This document shows, in pieces, positions 56,622-64,000 of a DNA stretch of 64,000 nucleotides; position 1 is the stretch's first letter; each line of letters starts with the position of its first letter. This DNA is from Saprospiraceae bacterium. GTDB taxonomy: Bacteria > Bacteroidota > Bacteroidia > Chitinophagales > Saprospiraceae. Both the position numbers and the translations under genes were made by a program. The notes beneath the pieces were generated by a model. It saw only the letters and a program-made list of their open reading frames with translations. It did no database searches and was not told the origin of the DNA. Location of the stretch: positions 124,001 through 188,000 of the forward strand of contig JADJNF010000010.1 of NCBI GenBank assembly GCA_016714445.1. The letters run 5' to 3'.

Positions 56622-57422
56622 ATGAACATAAAATTATCACAAAAGCAAATAGGTCAAAGAATAAATGAACTTCGTAAAATGAAAGGGTTGTCACAGGAAG
56701 ATTTGGCTAAAAATGTTAAAATTTCCAGACCATCTTTGGCTCAAATTGAGTTAGGAAACAGAAGTGTTGATATTCTTGAATTACAAAAACTGTCAATGGT
56801 TTTAGAGTTTTCTTTGGATGATTTTATGTCTAAAGATTTCTCGGTAAGCCAGGATGTTGATGTAAAAGAAGAAAAAAGAGCAAAGAAAGAAGAAGAACGT
56901 ATTTCTGTACCTACGTTACAAGTCAATAAGTTTAAAAATGTCTTGCTATATATTCTCGAAAGATGTGCAGGTAAGCCCAATGTTGGCGAAACAGTTCTTT
57001 ATAAGTTGCTTTATTTCTGTGACTTCAATTATTATGAATTGTATGAAGAACATTTGACTGGTGCTACATATCGCAAATTGCCTTATGGACCAGTTCCGCA
57101 AAAATTAGATACAATCATTGGTCAAATGATTGAAAAAGGTCAGTTGCAAAGAGTAAAAACTGAATATCGCGGCTATCCTCAAACTCGTTATTTGCCCTTA
57201 GAGAAAGCTGATTTAACAGAACTAAGGGCAAGTGAAAAAGATGTTATAGATAGGGTAATTGAACAAATGAGTGATTGGTCGGCTGCAATGCTTAGTAATT
57301 ATTCACATGGTGATAAACCATGGAAAGCTTCAAAAGATGGGGAGGATATAAATTACGAATTGGCTTTTTACAGAAGGCCACCTTATTCAATCAGAGTTTA
57401 TGAGGATGATGAACAATATTGA
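56622..57422 (+). CDS. PanA-type antitoxin: XRE helix-turn-helix plus DUF4065 (SocA-like) domain
   Basis: 266 residues. An N-terminal XRE domain (GQRINELRKMKGLSQEDLAK, then VKISRPSLAQIELGNRSV) is joined by a charged linker (KEEKRAKKEEER) to a DUF4065/Panacea domain with LLYKLLYFCDFNYYELY-like YKLLYFCDFNYYELYEEHLT, TGATYRKLPYGPVPQKLDTI and MLSNYSHGDKPW. Panacea domains neutralise many unrelated toxins. It overlaps the start of the toxin gene. This pair is on the plus strand, opposite to the rest of the array, and has its own promoter. That is usual for toxin-antitoxin cassettes. Confidence 0.88.
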   Translation: MNIKLSQKQIGQRINELRKMKGLSQEDLAKNVKISRPSLAQIELGNRSVDILELQKLSMVLEFSLDDFMSKDFSVSQDVDVKEEKRAKKEEERISVPTLQVNKFKNVLLYILERCAGKPNVGETVLYKLLYFCDFNYYELYEEHLTGATYRKLPYGPVPQKLDTIIGQMIEKGQLQRVKTEYRGYPQTRYLPLEKADLTELRASEKDVIDRVIEQMSDWSAAMLSNYSHGDKPWKASKDGEDINYELAFYRRPPYSIRVYEDDEQY

Positions 57423-57762
57423 ATTTGATGAACTTTCTGAATTTAGAAAGGATTTGAAACAGCTATTAAAAAAATACCGTTCGCTCAAAGAAGATTTAGA
57501 AGTTGTAAAATTAGATTTGAATGACGAACCTGGTGAAAGTCCACCGTTTAGTTTTCGTATTGATAATTTGGCTTTAGAAACATGTGTCATCAAGGTTAAA
57601 AAGATTGCTTGTAAGGCGTTAAAAGGTAAAGGGGTAAACTCAGGATTGAGATTAATTTATGCTCACTTTCCTGATGATCAAAAAATTACATTCATTGAAT
57701 TGTATCATAAGAACGACAAGGAAAATGAAGACAAGAAAAGAATAACGGATAATTTTAAATAG
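57409..57762 (+). CDS. RelE/HigB-like toxin candidate of the PanA pair
   Basis: About 117 residues (MNNIEFDELSEFRKDLKQLL, then KKYRSLKEDLEVVKLDLN, VIKVKKIACKALKGKG, GLRLIYAHFPDDQKITFIEL and YHKNDKENEDKKRI). The FxKDLKxLxKKYxSLxxDL start and IRLIY...ITFIELYHK core are those of RelE-superfamily toxins. ATG codons at 57400, 57406 and 57409 are all possible starts; the last gives the most typical N-terminus. It overlaps the antitoxin gene, so they form an operon. Target not known, ribosome-dependent mRNA cleavage is usual. Confidence 0.8.
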   Translation: MNNIEFDELSEFRKDLKQLLKKYRSLKEDLEVVKLDLNDEPGESPPFSFRIDNLALETCVIKVKKIACKALKGKGVNSGLRLIYAHFPDDQKITFIELYHKNDKENEDKKRITDNFK

Positions 57763-57991
57763 GCAAAAGTCAATATGTTGTGACAACACAAGGTGGTTAT
57801 ACTTGTAACGCTCTGCATTAACAAACCAAATTTCGGTTTTCATTCTGCAGGATTAATCTATCCAACGGGGTGAATGTGTGGCAGAGTTTATCCGACTGCC
57901 AGGCGGACTACCGAAGGACAATTTCAACAGGGCGTTCATTGTATGTCCGCTGGACACGACGAACGCTTAGTATTTTGATGTAGCCATTTTA
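57763..57991. other. Intergenic region with an attC-like hairpin
   Basis: GCGTTCATTGTATGTCC (57932-57948) pairs with GGACACGACGAACGC (57952-57966), giving a strong hairpin just after the 57992 gene stop on the minus strand. Its outer boxes are CTAAGC and GTTGAA, poor matches to attC, but position and arm lengths agree with the other sites. A GTTAC box also occurs near 57806. Confidence 0.5.
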
Positions 57992-59062
57992 TTATTTATT
58001 TGTTGTTATTTCAGTTACTATTTGTCCGTCATATTTCCATATTCCATTAGATCCACCAAACCATATATTGTTTTCTGAATCACCTAAAATGAATAACACG
58101 TCAGAAAAAATCTGACCGTCGTATTTGAACTCAGAAAACTTTTGTCCATCAAAGACACATAAATTCCCCATGTTTGCTCCAAGCCAAAGATGACCATTTT
58201 TATCTTCGTATATAGACCATATTCTCGGATTGCAAAGACCGTCTTCAAGAGAATAAGTTTTGAACGAGCTTCCATCATAAACAGTTAATCCGCTGTTTCT
58301 ATTTCCGTTAAACCCAAACCATAGCTTTCCGGTCTTGTCACAGAAAATTGCTCGTACCTGGTCTTCACTTAGTCCATCTTTTATCAAAAATTGTGTAAAC
58401 TCTTTACCATCGAATTGACTGACTCCTCCGTGAGTCATTGAAGCAAACCACATATTTCCTTTGTTGTCTTTTCTTATAAATGGAATCCAATTGTGATACA
58501 AACTATCTTCTTGTTTTTGTCCGATATTAGTCAGATAAGATTTGAAGTTTTTACCATCATAGAGATAAGCTCCGCCACCGGCCGTCCCAATCCATAAGTT
58601 GTCGTTATTATCGGTAGCTATTGAATGAACTGCATTGGGATTAATTATTGGATATACCTTATCCAGCCAAAGACCCGTTGTGTCCTGATAAGGCAAAGGA
58701 ATGTGTTCAAATTTTTTTCTGTTGTATTTGGTTAAACCATTCTGAGTTCCGAACCACAGATTATTTTTATTGTCGGAAACAATAGAAAAGACCTGATTAC
58801 TGCTTAATCCGTTTTCCTCGGTATAGTTTTTAAATGTTTTTCCATCATAATGATATATACCTCCGCCATTACTGCTAAACCAAATAGAGCCGTCTTTGTC
58901 GAGATAAGCATTTGAAAATCCATTCTCAGGAATCTGTATTTTGACCATTTCTGAACCTTGCTCAGCCTGAAGAGATTGTTTTTCTTTTTTTACTTGTCCG
59001 TTACAAGAAATAACAGTCGCAGCCAAAATCGTTATAAATATGTTCTTTATTAATTGTATCAT
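57992..59062 (-). CDS. Lipoprotein with two-component-regulator-type propeller repeats
   Basis: 356 residues with a lipoprotein signal (MIQLIKNIFITILAATVISC). At least seven Reg_prop repeats follow with the pattern DxxGxxWFGTxxxGLxxYDGxxF: for example DKDGSIWFSSNGGGIYHYDG, DNKNNLWFGTQNGLTKYNRK, DKTGKLWFGFNGNRNSGLTV and DSENNIWFGGSNGIWKYDG. This is the sensor propeller of hybrid two-component systems, but here it stands alone as a lipoprotein with no kinase domain. It probably binds a ligand at the cell envelope. Similar to the next gene upstream (59138-60223). Confidence 0.82.
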   Translation of the reverse strand: MIQLIKNIFITILAATVISCNGQVKKEKQSLQAEQGSEMVKIQIPENGFSNAYLDKDGSIWFSSNGGGIYHYDGKTFKNYTEENGLSSNQVFSIVSDNKNNLWFGTQNGLTKYNRKKFEHIPLPYQDTTGLWLDKVYPIINPNAVHSIATDNNDNLWIGTAGGGAYLYDGKNFKSYLTNIGQKQEDSLYHNWIPFIRKDNKGNMWFASMTHGGVSQFDGKEFTQFLIKDGLSEDQVRAIFCDKTGKLWFGFNGNRNSGLTVYDGSSFKTYSLEDGLCNPRIWSIYEDKNGHLWLGANMGNLCVFDGQKFSEFKYDGQIFSDVLFILGDSENNIWFGGSNGIWKYDGQIVTEITTNK

Positions 59063-59137
59063 TTTGTTTTTTTTTGATTTCAGCTAACTAGTGCTTTGTA
59101 CCTAACGAAAACTTAGTTGTTTTCTGTGGTGTTTTTA

Positions 59138-60223
59138 TTAATTCCAAGGTCCATTTGTAGTTACGTTTATAACTTCCCCATTCAGATTAATTTTATATAA
59201 TCCTCCTGCTCCACCCAACCATAGATTTCCTTTTCGGTCTTCCATCATTCCCATAATTGATATTGAAACATCGTAGTGTTTAAACTCTTCTCCATCATAT
59301 CTATATACTCCATTTTTTATTGTACTTATCCATATGTTTTTAGATTTGTCTCTATAGATTTCGTACACATCACCATCATTAAATCCTTGTATTTTTGGAA
59401 ATGAAATAATCTCATTGCCTATCATTTTATTGACTCCACCCTTTCCAAATCGCTTTTCGGGGTCAGGATTATCTCTTTCAGCGACTCTCGTTCCAAACCA
59501 AACACTTCCATCTTTGTCAAATTCAATTTCTGTTACATTATTCGAATGGAGATTATCTTTCTTTAAAAAATATGCAAACGACTCTCCATCAAATTTACAT
59601 GCTCCATAGCCATCACGGGCAAACCACATGTTTCCTTCAGCATCTTCTTCTATTTCAGTTATCCAATCTTTTGTGTCTGCATTGACAGATGTTTCCACTA
59701 CAGGGTAAGGAATCGGGAATGGAGTAAATATTTTTCCATCGAACTTATATACACCGCCCCAGGTACCTATCCAAAATTGACCTTTACTATCAATAAATAA
59801 CTGGCTAATTACATTGCTTCCCCAGTCATCTTTTTTTACAATATAATTGGTAAAATCATGTCCATCGAACTTTGACAATCCTTCTCCTGTACTAAACCAA
59901 TAAATACCATTAGAATCTTCAATCACACTTGTTACTCTATTTGATGGCAATCCGTCTTTTATTGTAAAATATATTAATTTTTCACCATCATATCTTGCCA
60001 TTCCTTTTTGTAGTGTACCAAACCATAAATGTCCTTTGGAGTCTTCAAATATACTTGTGACGTACTTTCCAATTTGAGCATTTTCATTTTTAGGTAGTTG
60101 ATTAGAAGTCTTTATTTCTTCTTTTTGCTGTGCATGAGTTCTGTTTATTGAATTACAGGAAATTCCAATTGAAATTAATAAAAGAAGATGCCCTATTTTT
60201 GATTTAGTAATCAGGTTTTTCAT
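59138..60223 (-). CDS. Lipoprotein with two-component-regulator-type propeller repeats, paralogue
   Basis: 361 residues. The signal ends in the lipobox SIGISC. Reg_prop repeats include SIFEDSKGHLWFGTLQKGMA, VIEDSNGIYWFSTGEGLSKF, LFIDSKGQFWIGTWGGVYKF and MMEDRKGNLWLGGAGGLYKI. The layout is the same as 57992-59062, so the two arose by duplication. Its start overlaps the stop of the upstream secreted protein (60220) in ATGA, so the three genes probably form one operon. The phased TGTAAA repeats at 60913-60949 may control it. Confidence 0.82.
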   Translation of the reverse strand: MKNLITKSKIGHLLLLISIGISCNSINRTHAQQKEEIKTSNQLPKNENAQIGKYVTSIFEDSKGHLWFGTLQKGMARYDGEKLIYFTIKDGLPSNRVTSVIEDSNGIYWFSTGEGLSKFDGHDFTNYIVKKDDWGSNVISQLFIDSKGQFWIGTWGGVYKFDGKIFTPFPIPYPVVETSVNADTKDWITEIEEDAEGNMWFARDGYGACKFDGESFAYFLKKDNLHSNNVTEIEFDKDGSVWFGTRVAERDNPDPEKRFGKGGVNKMIGNEIISFPKIQGFNDGDVYEIYRDKSKNIWISTIKNGVYRYDGEEFKHYDVSISIMGMMEDRKGNLWLGGAGGLYKINLNGEVINVTTNGPWN

Positions 60224-60831
60224 TTGATGTCTTTTAGGTTATTATTGCAAATATTATCGCGAAGTGTTACCTGATTAAGCATTTCCCAAGCTTTGTGTTT
60301 AAAATCTTTTGGTGAGAATCTTAATAGAGGTATGAATGTTTTGGTTTTTTTACAGTAAACACTTTCTATGGTAACATGTAGTGTAATCATTTTTTTAGTT
60401 GTAAATGCATCGTAAATTTCTAATGTTCCTGTAAAAGTAGTCATTTCTTTTTTTTGTTCCTTTTCAATAAATGATGCTTTTGTTTTTGGAATAGTTAGCA
60501 ACGTATCTTCATTGACCACTTTCATCAATCCATCAAAATAGAGCTTAAGATTGTCTTCAAAAAAATTTGGTGTCGGCTTGGTCTTTAAATTTATGTCCCA
60601 GGCAAAAACATAAGTCCAGAAACCGGAACTATTTATATCCGCCCAACCTTTTGCAAACCTTATGTCTTCATGACCATTATAATTAATCTCCGGAGCAAAC
60701 CAAAAGGGTATTTGAATAATTTCTTTCCCCCAGGTACTATCCGCTTGAAGTAAGTTTATGTCTTCTTTTTGTTGTGCGAATGAATTAACCGAACAACTTA
60801 GTAAGATTGAAATTATGATTATTTTATTCAT
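60220..60831 (-). CDS. Secreted hypothetical protein, first gene of the propeller operon
   Basis: 203 residues from the ATG at 60831, which gives a signal peptide (MNKIIIISILLSCSVNSFAQ). The remainder (IQIPFWFAPEINYNGHEDIR, then FAKGWADINSSGFWTYVFAW and TFTGTLEIYDAFTTKKMITL) looks like a single beta-sandwich domain with many aromatics. I do not recognise the family with certainty. It is coupled to the propeller lipoprotein at 59138 by a four-base overlap, so the product is probably a periplasmic partner. Confidence 0.6.
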   Translation of the reverse strand: MNKIIIISILLSCSVNSFAQQKEDINLLQADSTWGKEIIQIPFWFAPEINYNGHEDIRFAKGWADINSSGFWTYVFAWDINLKTKPTPNFFEDNLKLYFDGLMKVVNEDTLLTIPKTKASFIEKEQKKEMTTFTGTLEIYDAFTTKKMITLHVTIESVYCKKTKTFIPLLRFSPKDFKHKAWEMLNQVTLRDNICNNNLKDIK

Positions 60832-60912
60832 ATTTTTTATGATTATATTTTCAAGTATTAATAAATTCAACTGCAAATAAAAGTTTAAATAAAAGGAAAC
60901 TGAAAATAAAGG

Positions 60913-60949
60913 TGTAAAATAATGTAAATGAAGTGTAAAGAGATGTAAA
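60913..60949 (-). promoter_or_regulatory. Four helically phased TGTAAA direct repeats
   Basis: TGTAAA occurs at 60913-60918, 60923-60928, 60934-60939 and 60944-60949, at 10-11 bp steps. They lie 80-120 bp upstream of the 60831 start. Such spacing puts all sites on one DNA face and is typical of OmpR-type response-regulator arrays. No regulator gene is adjacent. Confidence 0.55.
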
Positions 60950-61035
60950 AAAGCTTTTTATACTTTACAACTGTAGTTAATATTCAGTCAACTTTTAGGA
61001 TTAGACCATTGGTTACAATACACACAACATAGAAG

Positions 61036-61090
61036 GCTAACATGACAGTTTTTGCGATAGTCAAAACTGTCGTTAAATCACTTGTTATCG
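61036..61090 (-). repeat. attC-like site at the end of a degenerate cassette
   Basis: On the minus strand CGATAACAAGTGATTTAACGACAG...CTGTCATGTTAGCC: the arms GACAGTTTT/AAAACTGTC are perfect and the outer boxes are GATAAC and GTTAGC. The right edge CTTGTTATCGCTTCGTGA matches the cassette edge next to both GNAT pairs. Confidence 0.75.
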
Positions 61091-61093
61091 CTT

Positions 61094-61210
61094 CGTGATT
61101 AATTCTTACTTTGATTTTGATGTTACTTTAGGCTTGTTTAGTTTCAATAATTCACCTGTGTTCTTATAATGACTAATAAGTTTTTGTCATAAGATCAGCG
61201 TCGGCAGGTA
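61094..61210 (-). pseudogene. Remnant of a third copy of the 60-residue GNAT partner
   Basis: The plus-strand sequence (tttgattttgatgttacttt, then aggcttgtttagtttcaataattcacc in lower context) matches 48626-48730 at most positions, but the frame is broken by an extra T near 61194 and the start region is lost. The larger gene of the pair is absent. Confidence 0.65.
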
Positions 61211-61249
61211 AAATAAACCCTGATTATTTTTTATGTCGATTTCATGTTT

Positions 61250-61573
61250 TTAATTGTTCTCAAATAGTTTTTTTGCTTCCTTCCAACTTATCAAATCATC
61301 ATTCTGTATTCGCTTTGATTGAATATTAGAAGAAAATGTTTTAGATTGTTTCATCGCTTCCAAATGTGTTCCATTACGATAAAAGTCGTTAATGTCATTT
61401 TCATTTACCCATAAGGTCATTGTGTACCAAACTTTCAAATTCCAACTGCCAGTTATTTTGTGCTTTTTGCTTTTTGATTGCTTTAATTCATTTAAAATTT
61501 GCCCATTAAATTTAAAAAAGGCAATAAATTTTGAATATGAGATTAACTCGATTTTAGTAATTGATACAATCAT
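61250..61573 (-). CDS. DUF3291-like small protein
   Basis: 107 residues: MIVSITKIELISYSKFIAFF, then HKITGSWNLKVWYTMTLWVN and DINDFYRNGTHLEAMKQSKT. The YTMTLW, DxxxFYRxGxHLxAMKxS pattern resembles the DUF3291/antibiotic-monooxygenase-like dimeric barrel, used for heme-related or small-molecule reactions. Its final residues are EAKKLFENN. It is bounded by attC-like structures at 61036 and 61602, a single-gene cassette. Enzymatic activity is unproved. Confidence 0.6.
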   Translation of the reverse strand: MIVSITKIELISYSKFIAFFKFNGQILNELKQSKSKKHKITGSWNLKVWYTMTLWVNENDINDFYRNGTHLEAMKQSKTFSSNIQSKRIQNDDLISWKEAKKLFENN

Positions 61574-61601
61574 TATTTTAATTTTTATTTCTTTGTTTTT
61601 T

Positions 61602-61665
61602 TACAATGACCGCTAAGGTCCCTGCACTAGCGACGGACAACCTATAGTTCGGTGCATTGTTGTAG
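61602..61665 (-). repeat. attC-like site, decayed
   Basis: On the minus strand CTACAACAATGCACCG...GCAGGGACC...GCGGTCATTGTA. TACAA/TTGTA and TGCAC/GTGCA pair around an irregular middle. It starts 5 bp after the stop of the 61670 gene. Confidence 0.5.
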
Positions 61666-61669
61666 TTAG

Positions 61670-62161
61670 TTAAATGTGTTTAATATTCACTTTAGGTATT
61701 TTTTCACTCAACAATAAAATTATTTCATCATTCATCTCTAAAATTACTTTAAGAATCTCTTTATAATCTGTAATGTTTTTAAACATTGGAAATCTAAATG
61801 TTTGGTTTTCATCATGTCCTTTTACAAACTCGACAATATCACGAAAAGAAAAACCTGGGATTGATTCGTCCGACATCCCCTTAAATACTCTGTATGCACA
61901 ATCTAAAAATCCGTAACCATAAGGTACCATAAATCGAATTTGAATTGTATCGAAAAAGTAATCTTTATAAAACATTTTTTCGGTTCCTGCAATAACAAAA
62001 TCCAAGTTTAATTCCTTTTTGACTTCCTTAGCATCATTTTTTATTAATCCTTTGGCACTGTCAAAATTCCATGATTTTTTACATAGATCTGCATATTTCT
62101 CCTTTGATGAAAGATTATCTAAAACTGAATTAATAATACTTTCAAATTCAGTATAATTCAT
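61670..62161 (-). CDS. Hypothetical cytoplasmic protein, first gene of the array
   Basis: 163 residues: MNYTEFESIINSVLDNLSSK, then FVIAGTEKMFYKDYFFDTIQ, IRFMVPYGYGFLDCAYRVFK and FRFPMFKNITDYKEILKVIL. Mixed alpha/beta, no signal peptide, no known family. In the direction of the array it is the first cassette gene, the place where an integron would have attI and an integrase. None is present in the following 390 bp. Confidence 0.55.
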   Translation of the reverse strand: MNYTEFESIINSVLDNLSSKEKYADLCKKSWNFDSAKGLIKNDAKEVKKELNLDFVIAGTEKMFYKDYFFDTIQIRFMVPYGYGFLDCAYRVFKGMSDESIPGFSFRDIVEFVKGHDENQTFRFPMFKNITDYKEILKVILEMNDEIILLLSEKIPKVNIKHI

Positions 62162-62490
62162 GTCAATAATATTGGATTTTTTTGAATAATCAGCTACAAC
62201 TCATAGAAATATCTACGAGCCCGATGGTACAAATGTAAGAATAATGATGAACAATAAATAGATGGCTTGCAGATACTTCAGTTGAACTAACCTGCTATAT
62301 GGGAATTCCTTATATTTTGTGTTTTATGTTTTTAAGGCTTTGGAGATGTTTTGATTTTTATTCTGCAGTAGTTTCGACATGGTAAATACTCACATTATTT
62401 TGCTTATTCCCTGCCATTTCGAGCTGCGGAGCAGTAAGAAATCTTTTCTATTAGTTAAATTTGACAAAGTACGAGGAGTTACATTAATAG
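62162..62490. other. Intergenic region at the upstream border of the island
   Basis: No gene. GGGCTCGTAGATATTTCTATGAG... near 62216-62190 contains a small inverted repeat (ATAGAAATATCTAC/GTAGATATTTCTAT). No integrase and no clear attI were found. Confidence 0.4.
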
Positions 62491-62491
62491 A

Positions 62492-62535
62492 AATAAGAAG
62501 AGACCTTCCAACTTTATGAAAGATCTCTTCCTTTA
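62492..62535 (-). terminator. Terminator of the TonB-dependent receptor gene
   Basis: GAAGAGACCTTC (62497-62508) pairs with GAAAGATCTCTTC (62518-62530) around an AT-rich loop. It lies 20 bp after the receptor stop on the minus strand and is followed by T-rich DNA. Confidence 0.7.
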
Positions 62536-62555
62536 TTAAATAACAAGCCACATAA

Positions 62556-64000
62556 TTATTTTCCGAAGAAGTCAAACTTCACACCAAGATTGATTCTTGC
62601 ATTGTAAAATTCTTCCTGAAATGTTCTTTCCTGAATTCCCTGATAATATCTTAATGGTTGATTAGTCAGGTTGTTTGCTTCTGCATAGATACGCCATTTG
62701 GGAGTGATCGCATATGATGCATTGACATCTACAAAAGTCTGTTTATCATAATAAATATCGTTAAAAGCAGTTCCACCTATCAAATCAATATAGCCACTCG
62801 CAAAGTTTAATGATGTCCTGACGACCAGTTTTTTTGTCTCATATGATAACGAAGCATTAAACATATTTTTTGCCGTGCCGGTCAATCTCAGATCATCATT
62901 CTCACGTTCCTGGATACCTGTAGTACTCGATTCGGTAAAAGTATAATTTAAATAAACGCCAAACCCTTTCAGAAATCCCGGCAGAAAATCCAATTGTCTC
63001 TGCACGGCTACTTCAAATCCATATACATCAGCAGTTCCACCGTTTTCTGGTCTAGTAAATGATCGAAGTTGACCAAATTTAGCAACCATTGTGTCTAGAT
63101 CTGTTTTGGAATAAATAAAATTACTGATGTCTTTATAAAATCCTCCTACAGAAATGACTCCTATTGATTTGAAATAGTTTTCATACATCAGGTCAAAATT
63201 CATGGCTGTAGTAGCTTTCAATTCAGAATTTCCTTCTACCAGAGTCATATTGTCCGGACTGTAATTTGCGTATGGTACCAGGTCAAAATAATTTGGTCTT
63301 GCCAGGGTATTTGTCCAGGCAAATCTTAAAATGGAGTTATCATTAAAATCATACTTTAAATGGGCTCCCGGTAATATATTTGTATATTTTTTTGATGTTT
63401 CAGCTGTAGGTTTAGCTTCTTCATTGTCTTCATCAAATTCAAAACCGCTGTACTTAATAGATGTATTTTCTATTCTGACACCCACGATAGCCAAAAGTTT
63501 ATCTGTAATTTTATAATCTACCATCACATATCCGCCAGCGATGTTTTCCTGGGCTGTATAGTTGGTAGTGATATATTCAGCAATGGCATCTTCTTTCTCA
63601 AATTTGGAAGCATTACCAAGATCCAAACCTCCCAAAAAATCTTTGGTAACAAAATAGCCCGGAACATATTTTTCGCCATTTAAAAATACTCTTTCATTTT
63701 GTCTGGAAAGTGGAAGAATACCCAATGTATTTCCACCTGAAACTAGATCAGTAATCGGGTCGTAAATATCATACGTATTTACTCTCTCCTTGTCTTTTCC
63801 GCGATATCTGGCTCCAAACTGTATTTTCCCATTGTTGCTGAAGATCGGAAGTTCAAAATCCAATCTGCCGTTGATATCCTTTTCATTGGTATTATTATTG
63901 GATTCGCAGATTTCATTCAGACTTAGGGTCAATTCATCCGCACTGTTTTTTAATGTGACCAGATACTTTGATGGATCTTTATAGTCAACAATAACCGTTT
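62556..64000 (-). CDS. TonB-dependent outer-membrane receptor, C-terminal part
   Basis: About 480 residues are present; the gene continues past the right edge. The barrel strands are typical: YVMVDYKITDKLLAIVGVRI with a nearby ENTSIKYSGFEFDED, NDNSILRFAWTNTLARPNYF with DLVPYANY, and the end GIQERTFQEEFYNARINLGV with KFDFFGK and the terminal aromatic residues. The RPxYxDLxP segment is that of the TonB-dependent receptors of the CirA/FecA-like branch common in Bacteroidota. It is intact in the visible part. The substrate cannot be told. Confidence 0.9.
   Translation of the reverse strand, partial: TVIVDYKDPSKYLVTLKNSADELTLSLNEICESNNNTNEKDINGRLDFELPIFSNNGKIQFGARYRGKDKERVNTYDIYDPITDLVSGGNTLGILPLSRQNERVFLNGEKYVPGYFVTKDFLGGLDLGNASKFEKEDAIAEYITTNYTAQENIAGGYVMVDYKITDKLLAIVGVRIENTSIKYSGFEFDEDNEEAKPTAETSKKYTNILPGAHLKYDFNDNSILRFAWTNTLARPNYFDLVPYANYSPDNMTLVEGNSELKATTAMNFDLMYENYFKSIGVISVGGFYKDISNFIYSKTDLDTMVAKFGQLRSFTRPENGGTADVYGFEVAVQRQLDFLPGFLKGFGVYLNYTFTESSTTGIQERENDDLRLTGTAKNMFNASLSYETKKLVVRTSLNFASGYIDLIGGTAFNDIYYDKQTFVDVNASYAITPKWRIYAEANNLTNQPLRYYQGIQERTFQEEFYNARINLGVKFDFFGK

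Noticed and set aside
62162..62490. Integron integrase or attI at the head of the array
   Set aside because: No tyrosine recombinase frame on either strand here; the only recombinase (27860-29116) is IntDOT-like and belongs to a different element.
1..64000. CRISPR array
   Set aside because: No regularly spaced identical repeats with unique spacers; the repeated units are either 600 bp long or variable palindromes.

Overview
The window looks like a chromosomal segment of a Bacteroidota bacterium, probably of the Saprospiria/Chitinophagia type. It is AT-rich and carries a SusC/SusD pair, a second TonB-dependent receptor, type IX secretion (T9SS) sorting domains, an RteC regulator beside an IntDOT-like integrase, and promoters of the Bacteroidota form TTTG-N19-TAnnTTTG. 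This is family-level inference; no species can be named.

Layout. 1-7.1 kb: a frameshifted SusD/SusC pair on the minus strand, a frameshifted IS982 copy in its upstream region, and a divergent GntR/FadR regulator. Near-identical operator-like palindromes lie just after the -7 boxes of both susC and gntR. 7.1-9.0 kb: no secure gene, but a GC-richer, hairpin-rich stretch. 9.0-15.2 kb: a six-gene plus-strand operon encoding an SH3b protein, a J-like membrane protein, a GrpE-like protein, an Hsp70, a TerB protein and a YugP-like membrane protein, which reads as a private chaperone machine. 15.2-22.1 kb: a very large SF1 helicase with a Vsr/DUF559-like nuclease, flanked by a 27-bp perfect direct repeat. 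22.2-24.5 kb: small accessory genes, including two paralogous proteins of about 105 residues and a SUKH protein. 24.6-29.5 kb: a mobile element end next to tRNA-Lys, with integrase, RteC, a small HTH-like protein and a four-gene DUF5675 cluster.

29.5-37.4 kb is a normal chromosomal block with intact genes: RNase Z, a sodium:solute symporter, and an FtsX-type ABC exporter divergent from a TesA-like esterase. 37.5-62.2 kb is an accessory island built like an integron cassette array without a visible integrase. Most genes are on the minus strand and most are followed by an imperfect palindrome with attC-like ends (xxTAAC ... GTTAxx). A 600-bp repeat occurs four times. The cassettes carry toxin-antitoxin-like pairs (GNAT-like pair in two copies, HigBA, PanA/PanT-like), a CD-NTase plus DUF6602 pair, a DUF6624 protein, a T9SS protein and propeller lipoproteins. 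The most striking cassette (37.7-42.5 kb) is an overlapping three-gene operon: an MBL-fold hydrolase, a trypsin-like protease fused to a reverse transcriptase, and a family A DNA polymerase. It looks like a protease-gated DNA-synthesis immune system. 62.5 kb to the end is the C-terminal part of a TonB-dependent receptor.

Several genes (SusC, SusD, IS982 transposase, Hsp70, helicase) are broken by single-base shifts, some of them clearly in homopolymers. Consensus errors are as likely as true decay, so the Hsp70 and helicase genes are described as single genes.
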